A stretch of 64,000 bases of DNA from Closterium sp. Naga37s-1 (taxonomy: Eukaryota > Streptophyta > Zygnematophyceae > Desmidiales > Closteriaceae). The notes beneath the pieces are model-generated. The model worked only from the letters and a program-made list of their open reading frames with translations. It made no database searches and had not been told where the DNA came from. Location of the stretch: positions 403,501-467,500 of the forward strand of contig CANJKZ010000084.1 in the NCBI GenBank assembly GCA_947471745.1, in the 5' to 3' direction. Position numbers and translations under genes: made by a program. The first letter of the stretch is position 1; every line of letters begins with the position of its first letter. This document shows, one piece after another, positions 1 through 8,959 of the stretch.

Positions 1-1
1 C

Positions 2-295
2 CTGCTGACCGACTTGGGAGAGGCGCCTCGTTCTCCTCCAGTTCTGTACGTCGACAACAAGGCCATGCTGGCCTTGTGTCAGGAGCACAGACTGGAGCAC
101 AGAACGAAGCACATTGCTCTGCGCTACTTCCTTGCTCGAGAGTTGCAGCAGCGTGGCCAGCTTCGTCTTGCTTACGTGGCCTCTCAGGCCAACACTGCTG
201 ATGTCTTCACCAAGGCACTTCAGCCTTGTGATCATCAGCGTTTCTGTACTGTGTTAGGCCTTGTACCTACTGTGCCTCACTTGTTGACTTCTTGA
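2..295 (+). CDS. Ty1/copia RNase H C-terminal fragment (5' part outside window)
   Basis: The open frame enters from the left edge and ends at TGA 293-295, so only about 98 residues are visible. It shows the C-terminal half of a copia-type RNase H: an LYVDNKAML block (the usual YCDN-x-A motif), then RTKHIALRYF, then a closing ADVFTKAL block. This domain removes the RNA strand during reverse transcription. It is the end of pol from an element whose body lies upstream of the window. A purine tract and an LTR-like sequence follow at 516-637. No frame break is seen in the part present. Family assignment is from conserved motifs; the activity of the whole element cannot be judged. Confidence 0.85.
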   Translation: MLTDLGEAPRSPPVLYVDNKAMLALCQEHRLEHRTKHIALRYFLARELQQRGQLRLAYVASQANTADVFTKALQPCDHQRFCTVLGLVPTVPHLLTS

Positions 296-522
296 CTCTG
301 CTTGTACTGTACTCTATATACTTATACCTGCATGCTTACACTTGCTAGGTTGTGTTCACTGTATTGTTTGCTTTCCTTTATATAACTCTGCATGTGAACT
401 GGCCTTCTGGCCCTTTGCTTGTGCTCAGACTGTGTGGTGACTTTGTGATCCACCCTGAGTTTGCTTTGTCTTTCTTGACTGGTCTTGTGACCCCTTGTTC
501 TCCCCCACTTTGCCTATGGGGG
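296..522 (+). other. 3' untranslated leader to LTR of copia element A
   Basis: This is non-coding sequence between the RNase H stop and the LTR. It is T-rich with no supportable gene. It ends in a short purine-rich tract (ATGGGGG, about 516-522) directly before TGTGTG, as expected for a polypurine tract that primes plus-strand DNA. Confidence 0.5.
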
Positions 523-637
523 TGTGTGAAACATATATTTACTATAGTCGGTCTAGGCTGTAGTGGGATAGTCCTTAGAGGGTACAACACTTATGTGTTT
601 CCTACTTGTACCCTTCTCATTCTCTATCATTCTCACA
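523..637 (+). repeat. 3' LTR of copia element A (short)
   Basis: The segment starts TGTGTGAAAC directly after a purine tract and ends TCTCACA, giving TG...CA termini. It shares long blocks with the inverted LTR at 808-976. Examples are the AAACATAT start, a CTAG/T-GTGGG block, a GGGTACA block and the TCATTCTC end. That similarity is the main support for calling it an LTR. At about 115 bp it is short for copia, so it may be truncated internally. Confidence 0.55.
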
Positions 638-644
638 GCCGGAC

Positions 645-727
645 CTCTTCCCTACTGCTCGGTACCTGTTCTGATGGACGACGAAAATCCTCGCGAAAGC
701 ATCAACGCCGAAGTCTACTACGACTTC
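645..727 (+). repeat. 83-bp direct repeat, left copy
   Basis: Bases 645-727 are repeated at 977-1059 with a single mismatch (GCCGAAGTC against GCCGGAGTC). The right copy is continuous with the decayed copia pol sequence, so this left copy is a detached piece of the same pol gene. The two copies flank a minus-strand LTR fragment. Confidence 0.85.
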
Positions 728-976
728 ACCACAGCGGTACGGGCGGGGCGCGGGGCTAGGAACGAAATAGTAGGTGGTGGGCCCAAGAGTAGCCCACTCT
801 AATACCATGTTAGAATACTAGCGAGAATGACGAGAATGAATGACTAGGAAAGGGGGAGGGGTACAAGTACAATGTCGAGAGAAATTGTGTACCCCCTAAG
901 GCTAAACCCACTATAGCCTGGACAACTGTAAACACATAAACTAAGCCTAGATACAACTAAGCAAATATGTTTGACA
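728..976 (-). mobile_element. Minus-strand copia fragment: LTR (808-976) plus primer-binding site and leader
   Basis: Read on the minus strand, 976 to 808 begins TGTCAAACAT and ends TCTAACA. It is followed at once by TGGTATTAGAGT (807-796), which matches the copia primer-binding site for initiator-Met tRNA (TGGTATCAGAGC) with two or so changes. About 80 bp of leader then runs to 728 and stops at the 83-bp repeat. The fragment is therefore a 5' LTR with the start of an internal region, and the rest of the element is lost. Its LTR is related to the one at 523-637 but lies in the opposite orientation. Confidence 0.65.
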
Positions 977-2745
977 CTCTTCCCTACTGCTCGGTACCTG
1001 TTCTGATGGACGACGAAAATCCTCGCGAAAGCATCAACGCCGGAGTCTACTACGACTTCGCCGACAACGGTTATGTTACACCACAGCCGGTCAACACAAA
1101 CGTTTCAGAACGCATAGGCCCCAAATTCTTACCTGATACAGAAGCGGGAGACGAAGCAGTTTATCCCGAGGAACCAATCCTCCCTCGCTACACACAAAGT
1201 GGGCTGCAGATTCTTGTGCTCATCACCACAGTCCATGGTGCATCAGTGCTGCGAGAGCCTGCAACGGTTCAGCAGGCTCTGGGGGGGAACACAGGGAAAA
1301 ATGGCGTGAAGCCATGGACAGGGAATTAAAGGCGCTGGAAGACAGAAACACTTGGAAGATAGTACCCATCGGACTGGCACGCAACAAAACCATTCTCACG
1401 GGAAAGTGGGTCTTCCGCGTGAAGACGAAAGCCGATGGAACAATTGATAAATTCAAGGCACGATGGGTCGTTCGTGGCTTCGACCAAGAACACGGATGAG
1501 ACTTCACCAAAACCTTTGCGTCGGTCAGCCGACATACCTCTTTGTGAATCCTCCTTGCGATAGCCGCCATGAAGCGGAAGAAGCTTCGCCAAATCGACAT
1601 GGCTAACGCATTTCTCTACGCTCCCGTAGACGCCGAAATCTTCGTCGAGCAACCACACGGATTCGACACAGACCCTAATCAAGTCTGTCAGCTGGTGAAA
1701 TCCTTGTATGGCATCAAGCAAGCTTCACGGCTGTGGCAGCAGTACCTACACGCCCAACTAATCCGCATTGGCTTTCAGCAACTACCACACGACCAGGGCA
1801 TGTACAGGCTCACAAAGGAAGCTAAGTACATTCTGCTCATCGTGTATGTAGACGACCTACTCTACATAGGCTCCACCAACGGCATCACCAACTGGTTTGA
1901 AGGGTATCTGCAACAGGATCTCTCACTCATGGTTTCCTCTACCGTGACCCAGTACCTTGGACTCAACATTCTAGACGGAGAGAACGCGATCTACCTCAGC
2001 GCCGCAAAATACGCCGACACCATCGCAAAACGCTTCGGACTGACGCCAGCTTCTATCCCCATGCCGACCGCATCTGTCATACCCAGCGAGTCAACTTGCT
2101 ACCCACCTCAAGCGGCCCGAAGCAGAGCATATGGCCGAACTCGACCGCGCCTTACACTACCTCGTCAGCACGCCAATGATCGGCCTAACCTACCACAAGA
2201 GCGGAACCACTACTCCAAAGCTTATCGGCTACGTAGATGCTGACCACGCAGGCGATTCTGATAACAGGCGATCGCACACCGGCTACATCTATCGACTCGA
2301 GCCCATCGGTCCTATCTCGTGGCAGTCGAGAAAGCAAGAACTAATTGCTCTCTCCTCTGCTGAAGCTGAATACATAGCACTTTGCTCAGCCACCAAGGAA
2401 GGACTGTACCTTTGCGAACTATTGGAAGAAGCAAAGCTGGCCCAGTTACCCAGCTTCTCCCTCTTCTGCGACAACCAATCTGCAATTCGCATAGCGAACT
2501 AGAGCGGGTTCGCGAACCGAACGAAGCACATTGCATTGCGCTATTTCTTCGTGAAGGGCGAGATCGAGAAAGGGAGACTCGAGCTTTCCTGCTGCCCCAC
2601 GTCCGAGATGGCAGCAGATTACTTGACCAAGAAACTCGGAAAGCAAAAGTTCGAGTACTGCATGCTGCTGACTGGACAAAGCCACGTCATCAGCAACGAA
2701 GGCAACGACACTCCAGAAGCGAAGGGGAGTGTTGGAAACATTTAG
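977..2745 (+). pseudogene. Decayed Ty1/copia pol: reverse transcriptase and RNase H
   Basis: Conserved copia pol blocks are present in order. They are WREAMDRELKALEDRNTWKI and KWVFRVK (about 1302-1420), KARWVVRGFDQEHG, QIDMANAFLYAP, LVKSLYGIKQASRLW, the catalytic YVDDLLYIGS (about 1845-1875), YLGLNI, VDADHAGD, the RNase H block SSAEAEYIAL, FCDNQSAIRIAN, RTKHIALRYFF and MAADYLTKKL. The reading frame is broken. It shifts from frame 1 to frame 3 near a G-run at about 1280, has TGA stops at 1497 and 1545, returns to frame 1 near 2090, and has a TAG at 2500 inside RNase H. Gag, protease and integrase are not recognisable upstream. The gene ends at TAG 2743-2745, overlapping the start of its 3' LTR. 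It is non-functional as it stands. Confidence 0.9.
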
Positions 2746-3058
2746 TTCGCGCTTCTGATGTGTTGAGCACTACAAGAAATCGAAGCGAACTGAAGCGAAG
2801 CAACAGAGAGTCAACCAAAGCGGTTGACAGAAAGACAACAACAAGAGGTTGAGTGAAGGTCAAAGGTCAGCGACCTTGACTTGCCGAAAAGCAGCGCGAC
2901 AGCAAGGACACATAACTGACTCACTATTGAGCAGTTACCCGAGTCGTCGCTGTATCGAACCGCAGCAGCAGTTATAGTTAGTGAAATCTGTCATATTCCT
3001 TTGTGATCATATAAAGCTTTGTATCTCTTTGCTATTATCAACTAATCTTGTTCTCACA
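2730..3058 (+). repeat. 3' LTR of the decayed copia element (right end approximate)
   Basis: A purine tract (GAAGGGGAG, about 2721-2729) is followed directly by TGTTGGAAAC, the usual copia arrangement of polypurine tract then LTR. A TATA-like ATATAAAG lies at about 3009. The right end is placed at TCTCACA near 3058 because it gives TG...CA termini. No second copy is in the window, so this end is a guess. Confidence 0.6.
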
Positions 3059-3445
3059 TACAAGTGCAAGGTGGTTCAATTAGTTCACTATTACGCTTCC
3101 GCTAATGCATCACTACTCCGAGACTTTAGTCTTGGAATTCATAAGGGCTTTTCTCAGCCCAACAACCTCTGCTCTCCACATGTGCTGATTCGAGAAAAAG
3201 TAGCCGCATGTGCTGCTTGCGCATATCACAACCTTTTAGATGGCATGATGTGTCCATTGATTCTTGTAGGCGTTGATTACACTTGTAACTCTGTGCACTG
3301 GAATCTTGTTGACTCCTTCACACTTGCTCACTAAATGTTCCATTAATGATAAACCGCTGACCACCAATCTGTATGAAAAAAACTGCTCCCTTCACATTGC
3401 TGCTCCCTACATAAAGCACAGCGACATCCTGGCGATTGGCTTGGC
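3059..3445. other. Intergenic sequence, probably including the PIG-L 3' UTR (minus strand)
   Basis: No gene is recognised here. The right part lies just downstream of the PIG-L stop codon and should hold its 3' UTR and poly(A) site. I see no distinctive poly(A) signal. Confidence 0.4.
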
Positions 3446-6400
3446 CTACTGAGATTTCTTGATCTCGTGAGAGCGAGGTGCAGGAGCAACACGAGAGAGG
3501 GTGTTGAGGAAGGTGTAGACGGAGAAGAGCACAAAGAGCCACCGGAACCTGCCAGCAGGGCCATGGGGCGATGGAGGGGGGATGCAGGCGATAAGGGGGT
3601 TGGGGACGGTGGTGAGAACCTGAAGGGCAAAGGGCCACACCGGGTGGTGCAGTGGGATGAAGGCGGCAGGGGGGAAAGAAGGTGCAATGCTGTCAGAAGG
3701 TGCTATGCTGTCAGAAGGTGCCATGCTGTCGGAAGGTGCTATGCTGTCAGAAGGTGCTATGCTGTCAGAAGGTGCTATGCTGTCAGAAGGTGCTATGCTG
3801 TCAGAAGGTGCCATGCTGTCGGAAGGTGCTATGCTGTCAGAAGGTGCCATGCTGTCAGAAGCTGCCATGCTGTCAGAAGGTGCCATGCTGTCAGAAGGTG
3901 CCATGCTGTCAGAAGGTGCCATGCTGTCAGAAGGTGCCATGCTGTCAGAAGGTGCCATGCTGTCAGAAGGTGCCATGCTGTCAGAAGGTGCCATGCTGTC
4001 AGAAGGTGCCATGCTGTCAGAAGGTGCCATTCTGTCAGAAGGTGCCATGCTGTCAGAAGGTGCCATGCTGTCAGAAGGCGCCATCACACACCAAACGAAC
4101 TGGGAGCGATGGGCGCGCATTGCCTGCACGCTTGGCAGCATGCTCGGGCAGATGAAATATATCCTGCTGCCCGCCGTGCTGAGGTGGTGCGTGATGAGGA
4201 AATGCATCCATATGATCACCACCCCCAGCAGCCCCAGGAACTTCACATGCAGCCATGCACTGTTCTGCTCGGGGGGAGGTGACATGGCATGAATGGGATG
4301 GGTGGAATGAATGGGATGGGTGGAATGAATGGGATGGGTGGAATGAATGGGATGGGTGGAATGAATGGGATGGGTGGAATGAATGGGATGGGTGGAATGA
4401 ATGGGATGGGTGGAATGAATGGGATGGGTGGAATGAATGGGATGGGTGGAATGAATGGGATGGGTGGAATGAATGGGATGGGTGGAATGAATGGGATGGG
4501 TGGAATGAATGGGATGGGTGGAATGAATGGGATGGGTGGAATGAATGGGATGGGTGGAATGAATGGGATGGGTGGAATGAATGGGATGGGTGGAATGAAT
4601 GGGATGGGTGGAATGAATGGGATGGGTGGAATGAATGGGATGGGTGGAATGAATGGGATGGGTGGAATGAATGGGATGGGTGGAATGAATGGGATGGGTG
4701 GAATGAATGGGATGGGTGGAATGAATGGGATGGGTGGAATGAATGGGATGGGTGGAATGAATGGGATGGGTGGAATGAATGGGATGGGTGGAATGAATGG
4801 GATGGGTGGAATGAATGGGATGGGTGGAATGAATGGGATGGGTGGAATGAATGGGTGAGTAGAATGAATGGGATGGGTGGAATGAATGGGGAGGAGAAGA
4901 CTGCAGCAGGATATGAGGGAGAGTGAAGGGAATGAAAGGATGCAAGCGGAATGAAAAAAAAAAGGATGGAATTAAGGGAAATAAAAGGAAGTTGAATGAA
5001 AGGAAGCTGGGCAAGAGGAAGGGGGGTACGACGAAGGGGAGTAAGAGGAAGGGGAGTGAAACGAAGGGGAGAGAAATGTAGGGTAGTGAGAGGAACGGGA
5101 ATGAGAGGAAGGAGAGTGAAAGGAAGGGGAGAGAAATGTAGGGGAGTGAGAGGAACGGGAATGAGAGGAAGGGGAGTGAAAGGAAGGGGAGTGAGAGGAA
5201 GGGGAGCGAGAAGAAAGGAATGAGAAGAAGGGTTGCTAAGGATAGAGAGAGGTTGGGAACGGAGGGCGCATGGTGCCAGAGGGAAGAGGAAAGTGGTGGC
5301 GCGTGGCAGAGATACCACACTGACTGCCCCACTCACCCGCTGCCCCACTCACCCGCTGCCACTCACCAGCTGCCCCACTCTCCAGCTGCCACACTCACCC
5401 GCTGCCCCACTCACCAGGTGCCACAGGGGGACTGCCAGTGACCCGTTGTCAACCATGGTGCTGGTGAGGCCGGTGAGAAGGGACGTTGGGGCGAAAGGGG
5501 CAGTGGGGGGGAGGGGATGAGCAGCAGGTGAGAGGGGAAGAGGCGTTGGGGCGAGAGGGGCAGTGGGGGCGAGGAGCTTTGCAAATGCGGACAGCTGGCA
5601 GGGGGACAGGAGGCAGGGGGACAGGTGGCAGGGGGACAGGACAGGTGGCAGGGGGACAGGACAGGTGGCAGGGGGACAGGTGGCAGGGGGAGAGGTGGCA
5701 GGGGGACAGGTGGCAAGGGGAGAGCTGGCAGGGGGACAGGTGGCAGGGGGACAGGTGGCAGGGGGACAGGTGGCAGGGGGACAGGTGGCAGGGGGACAGG
5801 TGGCAGGGGGACAGGTGGCAGGGCACCCTGTTGCTGTAGAGAGAGCCGGTCCCCAAGTGATGAGATATGCATGAATACCTCCAAGTGATGAGATATGCAT
5901 GAATACCTCCAAGTGATGAGATATGCATGAATACCTCCAACCAACTTCTTCCTCACACTCCCCCACCAAAACACCCCACTGCCCGCACCCCACGCCGCAT
6001 TCCCTCCACCCCATGCCTTTCCCCCTCCCCCCTCTTCTGTCACAAGTGTCCCCAGGAGCGCTCAATCGCTGCTCCAGCCACACACTTCAACAGGAGGGTG
6101 GGCCACTCAAACGCTGGGGGGTAGAGAGACGCACGGGAGTGAGCAGGTGCAGTGCAGCCTGAATGCCACAGTGTGCTCTCATGAAGGGATGGGGCGGCAG
6201 AGCAAGGCAGCACGCACACACCATGTTTCCCTGACATCGCCTCATACCTGAGAGCACGGCTGATGGCACGGTGGTTTGGGTGGCCCGACACACCCCAGTA
6301 GTCGAATGTGAGCAGCTGCGAGGCAGACAAGACGGGGCATAGGAGGTTGGGGTGGAACAAAGCGAAAAGAAAGAGAAAGGAATGGGAACGCCAGAAGGCT

Positions 6401-8959
6401 CTCCAGGCGGCCAACGAGCATGTGAGGCGCAGAAGGGAGGATGGGAAGAGCGAGGTGTAGGAGCAGGGAAGAGAGGGGAGCGCAGCACACAAGTGAAGGC
6501 GGTGTAGTAAAAACGGCAGCGCCCAGAAAGGATGCATAGACAGGGCTTCCATCCAACAAGTCAAAACATGGCCTCTCAAAGGCTGAAGTGCACCACAGCA
6601 GTAATGAGTGTGGCCCCACGAACGAGTGTGGCCCTTCCTATTCTCACCCCTCCTCCCATGCACACCTTAACTACAGAATTGGTGGGTGGAGCAGTAAAGC
6701 ATCAAGTGCCATGCGTGCCTCAAAGCACCACGTTACAAAGGCACCGAATCCGGCCACCATGAACAACGGGCCAAGAACCTTGAGGGGAGTCGGGACACCA
6801 CGTGGTCCATGTAAACAGCCCGTGAGTTCGAGAATAAGGATGCATTCGCACAGGCATACCTCGCGTGCAATTCGTGTACCACCGCAGTGGATCGCATTGA
6901 ACCTTGCGGTCCAGCATCTGCCCCAAGCAGTAGCGCACATCCCAGACTCCCACACCGGCGAGCTTGACCGAATGCCCAGTACTGGCCTCCCACACACGCT
7001 CTGCACCTCATCCCTGGAACCCCATCCCTCACACCCCGTACCCCATCCCTTCACACCCCATCATCGCTCCCACCGTTTGTATTCGGTGCCTTTTGACAAA
7101 GTCAGTGACCAAGGCGGCAATGACATCCGACGGCCAGGATTGGTCCATGCCATCCTGCAGATCAACGTTGAAGAGAGATGGGGGGAGGGACGTTGCATGA
7201 GAATGATTGGCGGATGGCTATTCCGGCAACGAGCATGGAAGGTTATCCCCTCTGCACTCCCATGTGCCAAGGTCGCCTTTCTGGCCCCCTCCTTTCCTCT
7301 CCTCGCCCACGTCAGTCCAGCCCCCATGCATCTCAGCCCCCATGCATCTCTGCCCCCATGCATCGGCCGCACTCGCCCCTCACTGCCCCTCACTCGCCCC
7401 TCACTCGCCCCGCACTCGCCCCTCACTGCCCCTCACTCGCCCCGCACTCGCCCCTCACCGCACCTGCAGCTGCGGATGGTCCACCACCTCCACGCACTGC
7501 TGGGCTATCTGATGCGCCGAGAGAGAAGGAAGAAAGGGGACGAGCGGGGATGGGGGAAGGGGGGGGTGAGAAGGCTGAGGTGAGGGGAGTCACGGTAAGG
7601 GGGGAAGGCACAGGAGCGTGAGTGAGGACAGACAAGCAAAGGGGTAGGAAGATGGGGGTGGGGATGGAGCGGATGGAATGGGAAGGCATGGGGTGGGATG
7701 GAATGGGTTTGGGTGGGGAGTGGCTGAGCCTCTCTCTACCCCGAGCCTCTCTCTACCCCGAGCCTCTCTCTACCCCGAGCCTCTCTCTACCCCGAGCCTC
7801 TCTCTACCCCGAGCCTCTCTCTACCCCGAGCCTCTCTCTACTCCGAACATCTCTCCCAGCCCGTCTCTACCCCGAGGCTCGCCGCTGCTGCCTTCAGCTC
7901 CGCCCTGCGCGTGCTGCCCAGCCCCTCTGCATTGCCTGCCGAGGCGAGGAGGGAGAGAGAAGGGGGATGACTGCTGAGAAGCGGAAAGAATGCGACATTC
8001 CGTTGCAACGAGAGGACGCGGGTAGAAGGCACGCATTTGGGCGCCTGATTCACGTCTGCACTGCCCAGTAGCGCACAAGGCGAAGGGGATGCGCGAGAGA
8101 ATAGGGGGTAGCGCGGCACAGACAGAGGAGAGGGGAGTCAACGACAGAGAGGAAAAGCACGGCGGGCCGTGGGGCACCTGAGGAGAGGCAGAGGAGGGCA
8201 CCTGACTGAGGAGAGGCAGAGGATAGCACCTGAGGAGAGGCAGAGGATGGCACCTGAGGAGAGGCAGAGGATGGCACCTGAGGAGAGGCAGAGAATGTGC
8301 AGGGCGCAGCGCGCGCCGTGCTGCGTCAAGTCTTCTTGTGGCAGCGCCGTGGACGACACGAGCTGCTGCACCGCGGAGGGCTGCGCGACCAGCGCCCGCA
8401 GCGTCGGCACGAAGAACCTGCGCGCGGGGGGGGGGGGGGTGGCGGAGGGAAGGGGGGAGCGCAGGAGACAGCGAAAGAGAGGAGGGGAGCGGAGGAGAGG
8501 GGAGAGGAGGACGGAAGTGAAATGCGGAGGTGAGAATAGGGAGGGCAGATGGTGGGGAGAGAGGCAGGGTAGCAGCGCGCGGCTATGGCGGCGGGAGCGG
8601 CGGATGATCGCGGCGGGCGAGGAGGGCGGAGACGAGGCGAGGCGGGGCGCAAGAGAGGCGTGCGAGGACTAGGAGGCGAGGAGCCGGAGAGGCGGGGAGG
8701 CGGGAAGGCGGGAAGGCGGGAAGACGGGGAGGCGGGGAGGCGGGGAGGCGGGGAGTCGGGGCGGCGGGGCGGCGGGGAGGCGGGGCGGCGGGGAGGCGGG
8801 GCGGCGGGGAGGCGGGGAGGCGGGGCGGCGGGGCGGCGGGGCGCACATGGACTCGTCGTCGGGGTGAGCGATCACGAGCCCCGCCGCCACCTCCTCGCAA
8901 CTCGCCGCGCCGCCGCCTCCTTGCCTCCCCGCATCCCGCGCTGCCTCGCTGCTCGCCAT
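3446..8959 (-). CDS. PIGL: PIG-L, N-acetylglucosaminyl-phosphatidylinositol de-N-acetylase, nine exons
   Basis: This enzyme removes acetate from GlcNAc-PI to give GlcN-PI, the second step of GPI-anchor synthesis on the cytosolic face of the ER. Exons on the minus strand are 8959-8847, 8417-8278, 7935-7871, 7508-7464, 7154-7074, 6315-6222, 6113-6044, 4163-4092 and 3548-3446. All use GT-AG and all phases agree, giving 783 nt or 260 residues (human PIG-L is about 250). Key motifs are [10 protein letters not shown] (31-40, metal-binding HPDD), LCLSSGNAEGLG (80-91), STRRAEL (92-98), LQDGMDQSW (120-128), [13 protein letters not shown] (151-163), [11 protein letters not shown] (218-228) and the hydrophobic [14 protein letters not shown] (231-244). 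The C-terminus is KKSQ, a KKXX-type ER retrieval signal. ATG 8959 sits in a good context (CCGCCATGGCG). No N-terminal membrane anchor is visible, unlike the human and Arabidopsis proteins. The least certain boundary is the exon 6 donor: 6222 keeps frame, while the stronger AGGTATGAG at 6248 does not join exon 7 in frame. Exons 6-7 (residues about 171-203) are weakly conserved. Confidence 0.9.
3678..4084. repeat. 18-bp minisatellite in PIG-L intron 8 (about 22 copies)
   Basis: The plus-strand unit is GAAGGTGCCATGCTGTCA. About 22 head-to-tail copies run from 3678 to 4073, then a degenerate partial copy. Most differences are C/T at one position. The array begins about 7 nt past the exon 8 donor (minus strand). 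Because 18 is a multiple of three, all frames read as simple peptide repeats, which is not evidence of coding. Confidence 0.95.
4289..4890. repeat. 18-bp minisatellite in PIG-L intron 7 (about 33 copies)
   Basis: The plus-strand unit is ATGAATGGGATGGGTGGA. About 31 near-identical copies run from 4289, then a variant 17-bp copy (with GTGAGTAGA) and about one more. It lies about 125 bp from the exon 8 acceptor, at the 3' end of the intron in gene orientation. Confidence 0.95.
4930..5230. repeat. Purine-rich GGAA/GAGG degenerate repeat in PIG-L intron 7
   Basis: The plus strand is almost wholly A and G. It is built from loose copies of AGTGAGAGGAAGGGG with a longer echo (AGAAATGTAGGG...AACGGGAATGAGAGGAAGG occurs twice near 5070-5120 and 5130-5180). 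On the transcribed strand it is a long polypyrimidine run. Confidence 0.8.
5325..5425. repeat. Degenerate ~16-bp CTGCCCCACTCACCCG repeat in PIG-L intron 7
   Basis: There are about six imperfect copies of CTGCCCCACTCACCCG or CTGCCACTCACCAG in tandem. It is non-coding intronic sequence. Confidence 0.75.
5594..5822. repeat. 15-bp minisatellite in PIG-L intron 7 (about 15 copies)
   Basis: The plus-strand unit is GGGGGACAGGTGGCA. It is tandem, with some 7-bp truncated insertions (GGACAGG doubled) in the left half and perfect copies at the right. Confidence 0.9.
5853..5936. repeat. Three perfect 28-bp tandem copies in PIG-L intron 7
   Basis: The unit starts CCAAGTGATGAGATATGC and occupies 5853-5880, 5881-5908 and 5909-5936. 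The three copies are identical, which suggests recent expansion. It lies about 107 bp downstream of the exon 7 donor in gene orientation. Confidence 0.95.
6316..7073 (-). other. PIG-L intron 5, no gene inside
   Basis: This 758-bp stretch joins exon 5 to exon 6 with no residues missing from the conserved [12 protein letters not shown] region. Open frames on both strands here match nothing I recognise. Bases 7004-7064 hold about three loose copies of CCCCATCCCTTCACAC beside the donor. Confidence 0.7.
7322..7463. repeat. Two minisatellites in PIG-L intron 4: 16-bp (7322-7366) and ~11-bp (7370-7463)
   Basis: The left one has three copies of CCCCCATGCATCTCAG. The right one is a chain of CACTCGCCCCT and CACTGCCCCT units, read on the minus strand as GTGAGGGGCGA, and it starts at the exon 4 donor itself (GTGCGG at 7463). 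Each unit therefore carries a GTGAG or GTGCG donor-like core. Confidence 0.85.
7729..7847. repeat. 17-bp minisatellite in PIG-L intron 3 (7 copies)
   Basis: The plus-strand unit is CCTCTCTCTACCCCGAG. Six clean copies and one altered copy run from 7729 to 7847. A decayed stretch links them to the exon 3 donor at 7870. On the minus strand each unit reads CTCGGGGTAGAGA, the same as the exon 3 end plus donor (CTCGGG|GTAGAG). Confidence 0.92.
8173..8296. repeat. 24-bp minisatellite spanning the exon 2 / intron 2 donor of PIG-L (5 copies)
   Basis: The plus-strand unit is about GGCACCTGAGGAGAGGCAGAGGAT. Copies start at about 8173, 8197 (with a 4-bp insertion), 8225, 8249 and 8273. The last overlaps the 3' end of exon 2 (exon end 8278). 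On the minus strand each copy repeats the exon end LCLSSG and a CTCAG|GTGCC donor. Confidence 0.92.
8426..8439. repeat. 14-base G run forming the polypyrimidine tract of PIG-L exon 2
   Basis: Fourteen G on the plus strand are fourteen C on the gene strand, 6 nt before the acceptor CAG at 8420-8418. It probably acts as the pyrimidine tract. Run length may be uncertain in the assembly. Confidence 0.8.
8680..8845. repeat. GC-rich GGCGGGGA/GGCGGGGC tandem repeat at the exon 1 donor of PIG-L
   Basis: Octamer units GGCGGGGA and GGCGGGGC alternate with GGCGGGAA. The array runs right up to the exon 1 donor (GT at 8846-8845). G-rich on the plus strand, it could form G-quadruplexes there; that is inference. 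Confidence 0.9.

Noticed and set aside
2981..3334. 117-codon plus-strand frame after the decayed copia pol
   Set aside because: It starts inside the LTR and shows no known motif; likely chance.
4255..4926. Plus-strand frames with NEWDGW or NGMGGM repeats
   Set aside because: Opposite-strand and alternative-frame readings of the same 18-bp repeat; no other support.
3446..5348. Minus-strand 628- and 425-codon frames with MAPSDS and HSTHPI/FHPSHS repeats
   Set aside because: These run through two intronic 18-bp minisatellites and only happen to include PIG-L exons 8 and 9. The spliced PIG-L model explains the conserved parts.
6248..6250. Strong donor AGGTATGAG for PIG-L exon 6
   Set aside because: It leaves phase 2, and exon 7 then hits a stop (AGC GTT TGA). 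The donor at 6222/6221 keeps frame, though cDNA should decide.
6040..6663. 207-codon minus-strand frame containing [12 protein letters not shown]
   Set aside because: Only 6222-6315 and 6044-6113 are exon sequence; the rest is intron read in frame. Covered by the PIG-L model.
8426..8900. GC-rich coding-looking frames on both strands around PIG-L exon 1
   Set aside because: They come from the GGCGGGG octamer repeat and have no conserved content outside exon 1.
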